Source: Bacteroidales bacterium (GTDB lineage Bacteria; Bacteroidota; Bacteroidia; Bacteroidales; Azobacteroidaceae). From it: a DNA stretch of 49,171 nt. The position numbers were made by a program, and so were the translations under genes. The notes beneath the pieces were generated by a model. That model saw only the letters and a program-made list of their open reading frames with translations, made no database searches and was not told where the DNA came from. Each line of letters begins with the position of its first letter. Positions within the stretch are counted from its first letter, which is position 1. Positions 18,128 through 27,782 of the stretch are shown here, one piece after another. The stretch covers positions 1-49,171 of the forward strand of contig BHEP01000019.1 in NCBI GenBank assembly GCA_003851245.1, read 5' to 3'.

Positions 18128-19672
18128 TTATTCAGATAGAGTGAGGGCTGCCGCCGAAAGTTTCTCGAAAGCAGCCTTCATTTTTGCCAACCTTTTAGGC
18201 TCTGTTTTTGCCAAATTGATGTCCTCATGTATGTCATCGGCCAAATTGTAAAGCTGATATTCGGGCAATCTTCCTGTTTCCGTTCCTGTAAGTTTCTGAA
18301 AAGAAGGTCCAGCATGGGGAGGTATCATCACCCAGTCGCCATCACGATAGGCTAAGTTTCGTATACCCTCAATTACTAAGTTGCTACGCCCCTTTGTAGA
18401 TTTACCGATAAAAGTTTGTAGCAAATTTTCGCCGTCTTTGGTTTCACGCAACTCAACACCCACCAGGGCTGCCAAAGAGGTCAATATATCCATTTGGCAT
18501 ACCATTGCATCCGACACTCCAGGCTTGATACGTGCAGGCCAGGAGGTGATAAATGGCACCCGTGTGCCTCCATCAAACAAGCTGTACTTCCCTCCACGCA
18601 GCGGACCTGCGGGCTTATGGTCTCCCAAGAGCTCTACTGCATCATCCTTATATCCATCATCCACAACGGGCCCATTGTCACTAGAAAATATAATTAAAGT
18701 ATTTTCTGTCAATCCCAAAGCATCCAATTGAGCAAGCAATTCGCCAAGCATCCAATCGGCCTCAAGAATTGCATCGCCACGAGCACCCATACCCGACTTG
18801 CCAATAAATTTTTCGTTGGGTACTCTAGGCACATGAGGCTGGTGAAGTCCAAAATACATGAAAAATGGACTGCCCTGGTTGGTATTTATAAAACTCTTGG
18901 CCTTATCTAAAAATACTTCGGCCATTGTTTCGTCTGTCCACAGCGCTTTTTTTCCGCCTTTCATAAAACCTATACGAGACACGCCATTCACGATAGACAT
19001 ATCATGCCCATGACTGGGGTGCATTTTAAGCATCTCGGGATTCTCCTTACCTGTTGGCTCTCCGGGAAAATTTGCCTTATAGCTCACAAAAATGGGATCT
19101 TTGGGGTCCAATCCATCCACCCATCCATTTTCTACATACACACAGGGCACGCGGTCGTTGGTAGCAGCTTGAATATAGGAATATTCATAGCCTATATCAC
19201 TGGGGTTGGGAGAAACTTTTTTGTTCCAATCAACATTTCCACCGCCCAAACCTAGATGCCACTTGCCAATGGCTGCCGTTTTATAGCCCGCTTCTTGCAT
19301 CACCTTGGGTAAGGTTTGCATCGACGGAGAAATAATCAAGGGAGCATCGCCAGCTAAGATCTTGGCATCCTTGTTTTTCCATGGATACATGCCTGTCATT
19401 AAGGCGTATCTGCTGGGAGTTGAAGTGGCGGAGGTGGCATAGCCCTGAGTAAATCGCAAGCCTGTTTTTGCCAACCTATCCATATTGGGGGTTTGGATCT
19501 TTCTGGCTCCATAACTACTCACGTCGCCATATCCCAAATCGTCGGCAAGCACTACAATCACATTGGGCTTAGACAAATCATTGGCTCGCGTCTGCCCTGT
19601 AACCATTGAGCCAATGCCATTGCACACAAGTAGGGCAGAACAAAGCACATAAGAATTACTTCTTGAATACAT
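18128..19672 (-). CDS. Serine-type sulfatase (secreted)
   Basis: 514 residues with an N-terminal signal segment. The family signatures are Asp44-Asp45 (VVLADDLGYGD, metal ligands), the formylglycine site S84-T-P-S-R88 (YATSATSTPSRYALMTG), GKWHLG and FSSDNGP. The nucleophile is encoded by Ser, so activation needs a radical-SAM anaerobic maturase (anSME), which is not in the window. It probably removes sulfate esters from a glycan in the periplasm. It is the last gene of the minus-strand polysaccharide run, following another sulfatase after 103 bases of low-complexity DNA. Confidence 0.93.
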   Translation of the reverse strand: MYSRSNSYVLCSALLVCNGIGSMVTGQTRANDLSKPNVIVVLADDLGYGDVSSYGARKIQTPNMDRLAKTGLRFTQGYATSATSTPSRYALMTGMYPWKNKDAKILAGDAPLIISPSMQTLPKVMQEAGYKTAAIGKWHLGLGGGNVDWNKKVSPNPSDIGYEYSYIQAATNDRVPCVYVENGWVDGLDPKDPIFVSYKANFPGEPTGKENPEMLKMHPSHGHDMSIVNGVSRIGFMKGGKKALWTDETMAEVFLDKAKSFINTNQGSPFFMYFGLHQPHVPRVPNEKFIGKSGMGARGDAILEADWMLGELLAQLDALGLTENTLIIFSSDNGPVVDDGYKDDAVELLGDHKPAGPLRGGKYSLFDGGTRVPFITSWPARIKPGVSDAMVCQMDILTSLAALVGVELRETKDGENLLQTFIGKSTKGRSNLVIEGIRNLAYRDGDWVMIPPHAGPSFQKLTGTETGRLPEYQLYNLADDIHEDINLAKTEPKRLAKMKAAFEKLSAAALTLSE

Positions 19673-19708
19673 AATATATATTATTTTACAATTATTTAAT
19701 TACCAAAC

Positions 19709-19766
19709 TACTCACTCACTTAATTACTCACTCACTTAATTAATTAATTAATTACTTAATTACTTA
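19709..19766 (+). repeat. Low-complexity tetranucleotide repeat between two sulfatase genes
   Basis: Two perfect 16-base units TACTCACTCACTTAAT (19709-19724 and 19725-19740) are followed by a TTAA/TTAC run to about 19766. It lies in the 103-base gap upstream of the second sulfatase gene, where it could affect spacing of a promoter or mRNA leader. Confidence 0.85.
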
Positions 19767-19775
19767 CAACTAAAC

Positions 19776-21305
19776 TCAGATTGCAAACCTTTGAATGAGG
19801 GGCTCGACATGCGCCTCTTTCATTTTTTTGTACATCTGATCTATGATTTCGGGATGCTCTGATGCAATATTGTTTTGCTCACGAGGATCTTTTTCCAGAT
19901 CAAAGAGTAGCATATTTGATTCTCCTTCTTTCTTAATATTCAATATTAAGCCCTTCCATTTGCCCATACGCATGGCTTTTGAGCCTGCTCCCTCTGAAAA
20001 CTCCCAATAGAGATATTCATGTTCTTTTTGTTGCCTGTTAAATAATTCGGGAACAAAACTAATGCCATCGGTGGGAGGAGATTCTGTACCTGCCAATTCA
20101 CAAAGCGTGGGCATAATATCCCAAGCAGCACAAATATGATTGCTTTGCGTATTGGCTTTGATCTTGTTGCCCCAGCTCACAATGAGCGGAACGCGGATTC
20201 CTCCTTCTCTGAGCGATGTTTTGCCCCAAAGATATTCCGATTTGAAGGGCTTGGCACTATCGAACCAAGGAGAATCGGTGCCTCCACTGAATGCAGGGCC
20301 ATTGTCGCTGGTAAACATGATAATGGTGTTGTCGTAAATACCCAATTCTTCCAATTTATTGATCAACCCTCCTATTTGCTCATCCCAATAGCTTATCATA
20401 GCAGCATAGGTAGCTCTAGGGTAGCGACATGGAAAATATCCGCTATCTCCAAGGTAGGGTTCTTCATCGCCAAATTTATCTACATAATGTTGAACCCAGG
20501 ATTTTGGCGCTTGCAGGGGAACATGTGGAATGGGTGTTGTCCAGATCAAGAAGAAAGGATCCGCCTCATTTTGCTCCACAAAATTGATAATCTCATCATA
20601 CATCAGGTCACAACTATAGGCCTTTTGAGTATATTTTTCATAAGCCTGCTCATCGTAAGGATTGGCATCTTCATCGAGTTTGGTGCCAGGAGCTAAGAGC
20701 TGATTCGGCAGGTATTCTCTCACCTCATTTCTATAAAGGAATGGGGGGAAATAGGTATGTGCCTGACGCTGACAATTGTAGCCATAGAAGACATCAAAAC
20801 CCATTTTGTTGGGCGTACCCTCGGAGCCAGGATAGCCCAAACCCCATTTGCCAATGCAAGCGGTGGTGTATCCTGCTTGTTTTAATACCGAAGGTAGGGT
20901 GATGGTTTCTGCAAGTAGGGGTCGCTGGCCCTCCAGCGTGGAATCTGCCAACATGGCTGCATGACTCCAAACATCGCCTCGTTTTCCCATCTCATCATTG
21001 CCCCTAATATAGCTATGACCGGAGTGCATGCCCGTAAATGTGACGCATCGAGAAGGTGCTGAGACTGGCGATCCTGCATAATTTTGCATAAAACGGACTC
21101 CCCTATTTGCCAATTTATCAATATTGGGAGTCTCTATCTTCCCTTGTCCGTAACACCCCAATTCGGCATACCCCAAATCATCGGCTAAGATGTAAATGAT
21201 ATTGGGCTTTTTATTGGGCTCCTGCTCCACCTTTTTTCCTTGATTTGCACAAGCACAAAGCAAGCTGCTGCACAAAACGAGTGTTAAATTTTCTTTGATT
21301 TTCAT
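19776..21305 (-). CDS. Serine-type sulfatase (lipoprotein)
   Basis: 509 residues. The lipobox LCAC (Cys19; LLC variant) suggests lipid anchoring. The metal ligands are Asp42-Asp43 (YILADDLGYAEL) and the formylglycine site is S82-A-P-S-R86 (SPVSAPSRCVTFTG). GKWGLGYPG, TTPIPHVPLQAP and MFTSDNGPAFSGG also fit the family. As with its neighbour, Ser at the active site needs an anSME. It has only moderate similarity to the first sulfatase, so the two probably attack different positions. It follows susD after a 210-base gap with a hairpin, so it may be a separate or attenuated transcript. Confidence 0.93.
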   Translation of the reverse strand: MKIKENLTLVLCSSLLCACANQGKKVEQEPNKKPNIIYILADDLGYAELGCYGQGKIETPNIDKLANRGVRFMQNYAGSPVSAPSRCVTFTGMHSGHSYIRGNDEMGKRGDVWSHAAMLADSTLEGQRPLLAETITLPSVLKQAGYTTACIGKWGLGYPGSEGTPNKMGFDVFYGYNCQRQAHTYFPPFLYRNEVREYLPNQLLAPGTKLDEDANPYDEQAYEKYTQKAYSCDLMYDEIINFVEQNEADPFFLIWTTPIPHVPLQAPKSWVQHYVDKFGDEEPYLGDSGYFPCRYPRATYAAMISYWDEQIGGLINKLEELGIYDNTIIMFTSDNGPAFSGGTDSPWFDSAKPFKSEYLWGKTSLREGGIRVPLIVSWGNKIKANTQSNHICAAWDIMPTLCELAGTESPPTDGISFVPELFNRQQKEHEYLYWEFSEGAGSKAMRMGKWKGLILNIKKEGESNMLLFDLEKDPREQNNIASEHPEIIDQMYKKMKEAHVEPLIQRFAI

Positions 21306-21448
21306 TTTGTTACCTCTTTATTTAGAATACGTATTGCAATGTTTATTTTTGACTTTTATTTTGACACCTGTAAAAGCTTAATCCATTGTCTATTCATTTG
21401 TAAATTTGTTTTGTAAGTTCGATAAACGCTTCTGCTTATTTAGGCAAA

Positions 21449-21478
21449 ATACGATTAAATTCTGTAATTTAGTCGTAT
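21449..21478 (-). terminator. Hairpin between susD-like and sulfatase genes
   Basis: A 13-bp inverted repeat (ATACGATTAAATT at 21449-21461, AATTTAGTCGTAT at 21466-21478, one non-Watson-Crick position) with a CTGT loop. On the minus strand it is followed by TTTTGCC. It lies about 40 bases after the SusD stop and could be an intrinsic terminator or an attenuator that sets sulfatase levels below SusC/D. Confidence 0.55.
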
Positions 21479-21515
21479 CTTTAGTTTTATTAACAATAAT
21501 TTAATTTCTAATTCC

Positions 21516-23150
21516 CTACCTTAAATTTGGATTGATGTCTTGTTCTGATTGAGGAATAGGCCATTTATAATCCTGTTCTTTTCTAAAAGCCCTTTTGTTT
21601 ACATACCAGCGGCTGTGTGGATCGACAATCTCCCGACCATCCTCTTTTTTATAGTTCATCCGTTTGGCATCAAGAAAAGGAGCTCCATAGATATCGCCAC
21701 TTAGGTTTTTATGAGCGATTTTCCAACGAAGTAAATCCCAATAACGAATGCCTTCCATTGCCAATTCTACCCTACGCTCATTTCGGAGAATATCTCGGAG
21801 TTTGTCGGAGTTTGTTTCAGTAATGGGAGGCATATTTACACTCAATCGACCTCTCACCTTATTAATTGTCTGGTCAAGCAATTCTGGCGTAATGGCTTTT
21901 CCTGCTTCTAATTGAGCCTCTAAGTAACTCAACAATACTTCGGCATAACGAATAATGGGAATATTCCCTCCATAGCTATTGACATTGCCATTAAAAGATT
22001 CATCAAAATATTTGCGCATAAGAAATCCTGTTTGCGTAGTTTGCCCGGAACCTATCCTATCAGGACTTGTTCCATCGGGGTCACAGTTGTATGCCGTTCC
22101 TTTAAAAATTGAACTATTATAATACATTGTGTAGTCTAATCTGGGGTCCCTATTTTCTCCCAATTTTTTAGGATTATATAATTCACTTTCATAACTAAAA
22201 GGAGTTCCATCCTTAAATTGATAGGATTCAAACAATCCACTTGCAATATTAATCAAACACCAGCCTCCATTTTTTAAGTTATAAGCATGCTGAGGCATTG
22301 CACTGCCAGCCATATCTTGCATATACTGCATGGAAAATATATTTTCACTGCTGCTCTCATTAGAGGGATGGAAAATTGATTGATAGTCTGCATCAATGGC
22401 ATTGTCGCCATAGGAAATTATCTCTTCATAGACCTTGGCGGCTTCTGCATAGCTTTCTTCTGCAAGTAGTGTGCGCCCTAAAAAAGCGAGAGAAGCTTGT
22501 TTGGAAGCACGTCCGATTTCTGTTGAAGAAAGGTCTTTGAATCGTGGCAAAAATTTGGCAGCTTCGGTAAATTCTACAATAAGGAAATCTACAATCTCCT
22601 TTTGGGTGTTTTTAGTTACCACATTAGCTTCTTCTCTTGTTAGTGTATTGACAACCAAAGGCACATCGTGAAAAAATTGCGACAGATAAAAATACTGGGT
22701 GGCACGAATAAAGCGCGCTTCGGCTTTGAGTTTATCAATGACTTCGGGTTTGGCACTTATTTTATCTATACCTTCAAGAAAGCGGTTGCAACGGCTTATT
22801 TTAAAGTAAGAGTTAGACCAATACTGGTTTATATATGGATTATTAGGCAGTAAGGTTCCATCGCTTATTTTATGGAAGTTGGAGTTACTTCCTCTTCTGT
22901 CGTATCCGTTGTCGGTCACAAATTCAAGAAATATAAGCCCTCCGTAGGACCACCAGTCTGTGGGACTGTATTCGGGGCTATTAAAAAGAATATTTCCATT
23001 GTATATGCCAGTAAGTGCTAGTAGGGCATTGTCGTCACTGGTCCAAAATTCATCTTCGGCAAACTCAACCAGTGGATTTCTATCCAAACTGCAAGTACTC
23101 AATAATAAAGTGGTCAATAAACCAAGTAATATATATTTAATTTGCATCAT
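21516..23150 (-). CDS. SusD/RagB family outer-membrane glycan-binding lipoprotein
   Basis: 544 residues with lipobox LLSTC near residue 20, the typical surface-lipoprotein length. SusD signatures are EDEFWTSDDNALLALTGIYNG near the N-terminus, a TPR-like middle (AEARFIRATQYFYLSQFF), the SusD C-terminal block RYAEVLLSYLEAQLEAG and RDILRNERRVELAMEGIRYWDLLRW. It caps the SusC barrel and captures oligosaccharides. Six bases separate its ATG from the SusC stop, so the pair is co-translated. Two ATGs occur in a row at the start. Confidence 0.97.
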   Translation of the reverse strand: MMQIKYILLGLLTTLLLSTCSLDRNPLVEFAEDEFWTSDDNALLALTGIYNGNILFNSPEYSPTDWWSYGGLIFLEFVTDNGYDRRGSNSNFHKISDGTLLPNNPYINQYWSNSYFKISRCNRFLEGIDKISAKPEVIDKLKAEARFIRATQYFYLSQFFHDVPLVVNTLTREEANVVTKNTQKEIVDFLIVEFTEAAKFLPRFKDLSSTEIGRASKQASLAFLGRTLLAEESYAEAAKVYEEIISYGDNAIDADYQSIFHPSNESSSENIFSMQYMQDMAGSAMPQHAYNLKNGGWCLINIASGLFESYQFKDGTPFSYESELYNPKKLGENRDPRLDYTMYYNSSIFKGTAYNCDPDGTSPDRIGSGQTTQTGFLMRKYFDESFNGNVNSYGGNIPIIRYAEVLLSYLEAQLEAGKAITPELLDQTINKVRGRLSVNMPPITETNSDKLRDILRNERRVELAMEGIRYWDLLRWKIAHKNLSGDIYGAPFLDAKRMNYKKEDGREIVDPHSRWYVNKRAFRKEQDYKWPIPQSEQDINPNLR

Positions 23151-23156
23151 GATATG

Positions 23157-26100
23157 TTAAAATTTAAGATTTAAACCGAATGTATAAGTAGCCAAAATAG
23201 GGTAATAATTTCCACTGGTATTAATTTCCGGATCCCATCCATCTCTATATTTATTCCAAGAGATGGGGTTTTCTGACGACATATAGAATCTAAGAGAGGC
23301 TATCTTCATATTCTTCAATACCGACTTAGGCAATGTATAGCCTACTTGCACATTTTTTAGTCGAAGGTATGAAGCATCAAGAGTCCAAAAGTCGGATGTC
23401 TGTGTGTTAGGGCCTACCATATTTCCAAGATCTTCAAGACGAGGATATGCGGGGTTGCGTTCGGGGCTTTCTGGATCAAAGCGCCCATCGGCCTGCCAGC
23501 GTTGTATATTTCCTTCCGACCAAAACGCCCATCCAGCATATGTGTCGAGCATCCCTTTCACTTTGCTCACTCCCTGAAACTGGAGCTGTAGGTCAAATTT
23601 CTTGTAATCAGCACCAATATTGATACCAAAAGTATACTGAGGAATTCGAGAACCCAAGGATACCCTATCATAGTTTGGGTCTACTTTTCCGTCTGGCACA
23701 CCGTCTGGTCCGCTAATATCTTTGTAGCGAATATCCCCGATTTGGGGTTTGGGATTGATCTTACTTTGGTCATACCAAGTATCGATGTCTTGCTGATTCA
23801 AGAAAACACCATCTGTTTGGTATCCATAGTACATATCAATGGGGTATCCTACAAACAAGTTGCTACCATTGCCCACCATTCCATTTAGTTGATCTACATT
23901 GCCGACTCCCAAACTTAGTAGCTTGTTATTGATAATCGTAAAATTGGCATTCATATTGTACGATACGTTTCCTATCTTGTTGCGGTGACCAAGCTCAAAC
24001 TCCCAGCCTTCATTTTTCAGTTTCCCTGTGTTCATTTCCGAAATTCTTAGTCCCAAAATCGAAGAGACACTTCCCGAGGGCTTGTATAGAATGTCTTGTG
24101 TTTTTCGATAAAAATAGGAGATATTGGTACTTATCAGCCCATTCCAAAAGACCCCTTCAAGGCCTCCGTCTATTGTTTGTGTCTCTTCCCATCGGATGCT
24201 TGGATCTACTGCTGTGGTAATGGCGGCCCCTTGCGCATAATTTTCTCCAAAGGGATAATTCTGCCCCAATTGGTATACTGACTGATAGGGATAATTACCA
24301 ATGTTTTGGTTGCCCAAAATACCCCAAGATGCTTTAATCTTCAAGTTAGATATCCAGTTCAAATTTTCCTTATCTTTAATAAAAGCCTCTTCAGACATTC
24401 TCCATCCTGCAGCAAGAGAGGGGAAAAATCCATATTTCTCACCCTTAGAAAAACGAGAGGACCCATCGTATCGTACGGTTGATTCAAATAGATAACGCTC
24501 CTTATAATTGTACTGCAATCTACCAAATAAGGATTGTATGGCCCATTCGTAAGCATTTCCTCCCGACTGTTGGTTGTCTGGAGAGCCGGCATTTAAAAAT
24601 GGCAAATCATTGCCAGGAAATTTGTCTCTAAAACCCACCAGTGTACGATATGATTGATCCTCCCAAGAGTAGCCTGCCAGTGCTGCAAAGCTATGCTCTT
24701 GAATTGATTTGCCGTATTGAGCCGTTGCCTGAAAGGTTTTGTAAATGGTCTTTTGCATTTCATGTCGCAAAGAAGATGGTCCAATTGTTATATCATTGCC
24801 CAACTTAAAGCTTGATCTATATCGCTTAAGCTCCTGATTTTCATAGTTGTAACCTCCCAAAGCCGATAGCTGTAAATCTTTTATAGGCGTGTAATCCAAA
24901 CGAATATTTGAATTTACCTTAAAATTAGGATTTTCAAAAAATGAATCGCTATCAATCCAAGCTCTTGGCGTTCCTTGCAATTTTGGACCACGACCATAAG
25001 TGCCATTAGATAGCTTGGTGGGATGCAATCCGGGGAAGCGAACGGCATATTCTGCGATCCCCATCACATTATCGGCATCAATTCCTCCAGGCACTGATGG
25101 CTCATTTCGCATAGAATAGATACCTGACAAACGCGTGGTTATCTTTAGATTGGGGAGAAGATCGCTTACCAAATTCAATCGTGTATTGTAGCGTTCGTAA
25201 TTATTTTTTTTCACCAATCCATCCTGACTTAAGTAGCCTACCGACAACAAGTAGCGATTGCTGGAAGAGCCTCCATTTAGTGTCAAATCATGCCCAGTTT
25301 GAAAGCCATTTTCGCTAAAAACTTCATCTAAGTATTTGCTATTTGCATAATTGTCTAAATCACTACCATCTCTGTATTTTTGTATGTCTTGTGCGGTATA
25401 TACTTCCCGCCCTTGGGCCTCATTCATTAATGTAGCATACTCCCACGAATTGACAAATTCAGGAAATGCTGTGGCCTTATTGAAACCTGCATACGCATTA
25501 TAAGCAATTGAGACCTTGCCTTCTTTTCCTGTTTTGGTAGTGACAAGTATTACCCCATTGGCAGCTCTGGACCCATAAATAGCAGCCGTAGAGGCATCTT
25601 TGAGCACAGAAATTGACTCAACATCTTCCGGATTGATGTCATTCAAATCGCCAGGCAAACCATCAATAAGTACCAGTGCGTCTGATTTGGTCGATGAGTA
25701 TTCATCCTTATCATCAAAAGATCCAACGCCTCTAACACGTATCTTGCCACTACTCTCGCCGGGCCTGCCCGAACGCTGCACAACGGTCACTCCCGACATT
25801 TGCCCTGTCAAAGCATTCGACAACATAGGAGTTGCTCTATTCTCAAGCTTTTCACTGCCTATTTGAGCAATGGAGCCAATAACATTCACCTTTTTTTGTA
25901 TGCCGTATCCTACCACAACCACTTCATCAAGAAATTGTGTGTCCTCTCTTAAATTTACTGAAAAAAAAGTATTTCCTTCTACTGCAAAATCTTGCGGCAA
26001 ATATCCTAAGTAAGAAATAACTAAAACGGCATTTTCGTCTAATTCTAATTCAAACTGCCCATCCAAATCGCTTACGGTGCCGCTGTTTGTGCCTTTCACC

Positions 26101-26513
26101 ACCACACTAGCACCAATCACCGCATCGCCTTTTTCGTCCAAGACTGTTCCTCTTGTTTTTATAAGATTTTCTTTCCCCTTGGGCTTGGGAGAAATAACGA
26201 TGTGCTTGCCTTTTATTGTATACAAACAGTTTGTGTTTTTCAATGTTTGATCAAGCACAGTACTGAGTGTCCCACTTTTTGTGGCGGATATTTTCTTGCC
26301 CACATCAATAATCGACTCGTCATAATCGACAGAAGTATTGGTTTGTTTCTCTATTTCTGCAAAAATTGCCTTTATTGTCATATCCTTGCCCGACAAGCTA
26401 ATTGTCTGGTTCTGTGCAGAGCTATATTGTGCGAAAAAGAAAAAGAATAGTATTATTGAACAGCTAAGAAAATTATTCTTGGCAATTCTTCTCGTTTTTA
26501 CTTTTAAATTCAT
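23157..26513 (-). CDS. SusC/RagA family TonB-dependent transporter with STN domain
   Basis: 1118 residues. After a signal peptide (to about 33) comes an STN secretin/TonB short N-terminal domain (about 37-108: ISLSGKDMTIKAIFAEIEKQ), then a carboxypeptidase-regulatory-like domain (about 118-195). A TonB-box-like segment follows (EVVVVGYGIQKK), then the plug (VRGVGSFDD, SISVLKDASTAAIYGSRAANGV) and the 22-strand barrel up to the terminal aromatic strand LATYTFGLNLKF. The STN domain is the part that signals to FecR-type anti-sigma factors, which fits the FecR/ECF pair just upstream. It imports oligosaccharides across the outer membrane with its SusD partner. Confidence 0.97.
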   Translation of the reverse strand: MNLKVKTRRIAKNNFLSCSIILFFFFFAQYSSAQNQTISLSGKDMTIKAIFAEIEKQTNTSVDYDESIIDVGKKISATKSGTLSTVLDQTLKNTNCLYTIKGKHIVISPKPKGKENLIKTRGTVLDEKGDAVIGASVVVKGTNSGTVSDLDGQFELELDENAVLVISYLGYLPQDFAVEGNTFFSVNLREDTQFLDEVVVVGYGIQKKVNVIGSIAQIGSEKLENRATPMLSNALTGQMSGVTVVQRSGRPGESSGKIRVRGVGSFDDKDEYSSTKSDALVLIDGLPGDLNDINPEDVESISVLKDASTAAIYGSRAANGVILVTTKTGKEGKVSIAYNAYAGFNKATAFPEFVNSWEYATLMNEAQGREVYTAQDIQKYRDGSDLDNYANSKYLDEVFSENGFQTGHDLTLNGGSSSNRYLLSVGYLSQDGLVKKNNYERYNTRLNLVSDLLPNLKITTRLSGIYSMRNEPSVPGGIDADNVMGIAEYAVRFPGLHPTKLSNGTYGRGPKLQGTPRAWIDSDSFFENPNFKVNSNIRLDYTPIKDLQLSALGGYNYENQELKRYRSSFKLGNDITIGPSSLRHEMQKTIYKTFQATAQYGKSIQEHSFAALAGYSWEDQSYRTLVGFRDKFPGNDLPFLNAGSPDNQQSGGNAYEWAIQSLFGRLQYNYKERYLFESTVRYDGSSRFSKGEKYGFFPSLAAGWRMSEEAFIKDKENLNWISNLKIKASWGILGNQNIGNYPYQSVYQLGQNYPFGENYAQGAAITTAVDPSIRWEETQTIDGGLEGVFWNGLISTNISYFYRKTQDILYKPSGSVSSILGLRISEMNTGKLKNEGWEFELGHRNKIGNVSYNMNANFTIINNKLLSLGVGNVDQLNGMVGNGSNLFVGYPIDMYYGYQTDGVFLNQQDIDTWYDQSKINPKPQIGDIRYKDISGPDGVPDGKVDPNYDRVSLGSRIPQYTFGINIGADYKKFDLQLQFQGVSKVKGMLDTYAGWAFWSEGNIQRWQADGRFDPESPERNPAYPRLEDLGNMVGPNTQTSDFWTLDASYLRLKNVQVGYTLPKSVLKNMKIASLRFYMSSENPISWNKYRDGWDPEINTSGNYYPILATYTFGLNLKF

Positions 26514-26698
26514 AATTTTGTGTATTAAATCTTTATATTAAATATTCTCTTGAATACTAGAAAAATCATTCCTCTCTTTTAGAATTGGAATTGGAATGAT
26601 GTCGATTGGTGTTTTTTAAGATTTCAATTCGGGAAGTGTTGATTTGCTGTCGGCCTTTCCGAATTTTTTGTTCATGTTGTTTATTATTAAATGTGAGT

Positions 26699-27703
26699 TT
26701 ATTTCAAGTTCACTGTGTTATTTCTAATTGTATATTTTAGTTCAGGAATCATAGCTCTCAAAATATTCAGAACTTCTGTTAGATCTTCGTCGGGATCAAA
26801 TTTCATTGTAAAACTACGCCCTGCATATTTATCATTTTCATAATTGATAATTACTTTGAAGCGTCGCTCTATGGTTTTTATGATCTGATCGAATGAGGCA
26901 CTTTGAAAGATTAAATATCCCTGCCGCCATTCCGACGTTTTGTTGTTGGCAATATTCTTTTTCGTAAGCTCGCCCGACACATGATTGTATACAAGCTGGT
27001 CATTGGGACTAAGAATTTCTTTTTCGCCACCTAGAATAGGAATTTCTATTTGCACCTTTCCTTCTTCAAGAGTGGCGATTGACAGATCTGAATCAGAGAA
27101 AGACTCTACATTAAAGCATGTGCCCAATACTTCGACGTTCATGTATTGTGTTTTTACTATAAAAGGTTTCTTATCGTCTTTGGCGACCTTAAAATATGCT
27201 TCGCCATTGAGAAATAAATTTCGCGTTTTGCCATTGAATTGTTTTTCATAAATCAATATTGAGCCTGCGTTGAGCCATACTTCGGAGCCATCGGAAAGTA
27301 TAATTTGTTTGCGCTGTCCGCGAGGAACAAAGCATTCTACCAACTCCGTTTCTATGATTTGGGAATTGCCTTCAAATATCAAATAGGTAGAAAATGCGCC
27401 CAAAAGAGGAAGGATTAAAATTCCCGCAATACGCAACAAACGAGAACGCCAAACAATTTTGTCTTTATAAAGTTTGGAAGTAGATTGAATTGCCATTCTT
27501 TGATGAATCTTTTGCAGTTCATCAAATGTTTGTGCATCAGACAGAGCGACAATGCTATTTTCCCAAATTTCTTCCATAGCTTGCGCCTTCTGCTCTTGAT
27601 CAAGACCGCTGGTAAACCATTGTTGGAATTTCAAACGCAGATCCTCCGAAAAATCATTCTCGAAGAAGCGAAGCATTAATTTATGTATGTACTTATTTGG
27701 CAT
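26699..27703 (-). CDS. FecR family anti-sigma factor
   Basis: 334 residues from ATG 27703 (PNKYIHKLMLRFF). A TTG further upstream would add 43 residues overlapping the sigma gene and is unlikely. The N-terminus (1-90) is the cytoplasmic sigma-binding part, and a transmembrane helix follows (LRIAGILILPLLGAFSTYLIF). The periplasmic FecR domain reads VPRGQRKQIILSDGSEVWLN, GEAYFKVAKDDKKPFIV and VEVLGTCFNV. The C-terminal DUF4974 domain contains FQSASFDQIIKTIERRF. It transmits the SusC occupancy signal to the ECF sigma factor. SusC starts 185 bases after its stop. Confidence 0.95.
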   Translation of the reverse strand: MPNKYIHKLMLRFFENDFSEDLRLKFQQWFTSGLDQEQKAQAMEEIWENSIVALSDAQTFDELQKIHQRMAIQSTSKLYKDKIVWRSRLLRIAGILILPLLGAFSTYLIFEGNSQIIETELVECFVPRGQRKQIILSDGSEVWLNAGSILIYEKQFNGKTRNLFLNGEAYFKVAKDDKKPFIVKTQYMNVEVLGTCFNVESFSDSDLSIATLEEGKVQIEIPILGGEKEILSPNDQLVYNHVSGELTKKNIANNKTSEWRQGYLIFQSASFDQIIKTIERRFKVIINYENDKYAGRSFTMKFDPDEDLTEVLNILRAMIPELKYTIRNNTVNLK

Positions 27704-27782
27704 TTGTTTTTTGCATTCATTGTTTTGCTCGTTATAATGAAGACGAACAAGTGGGGGAGCACACACAAAAGAATGTTGCTTT

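Noticed and set aside
20136..20696. A 186-codon plus-strand open frame
   Set aside because: It lies antisense inside the sulfatase gene, whose catalytic motifs are intact, and has no domain signature of its own.
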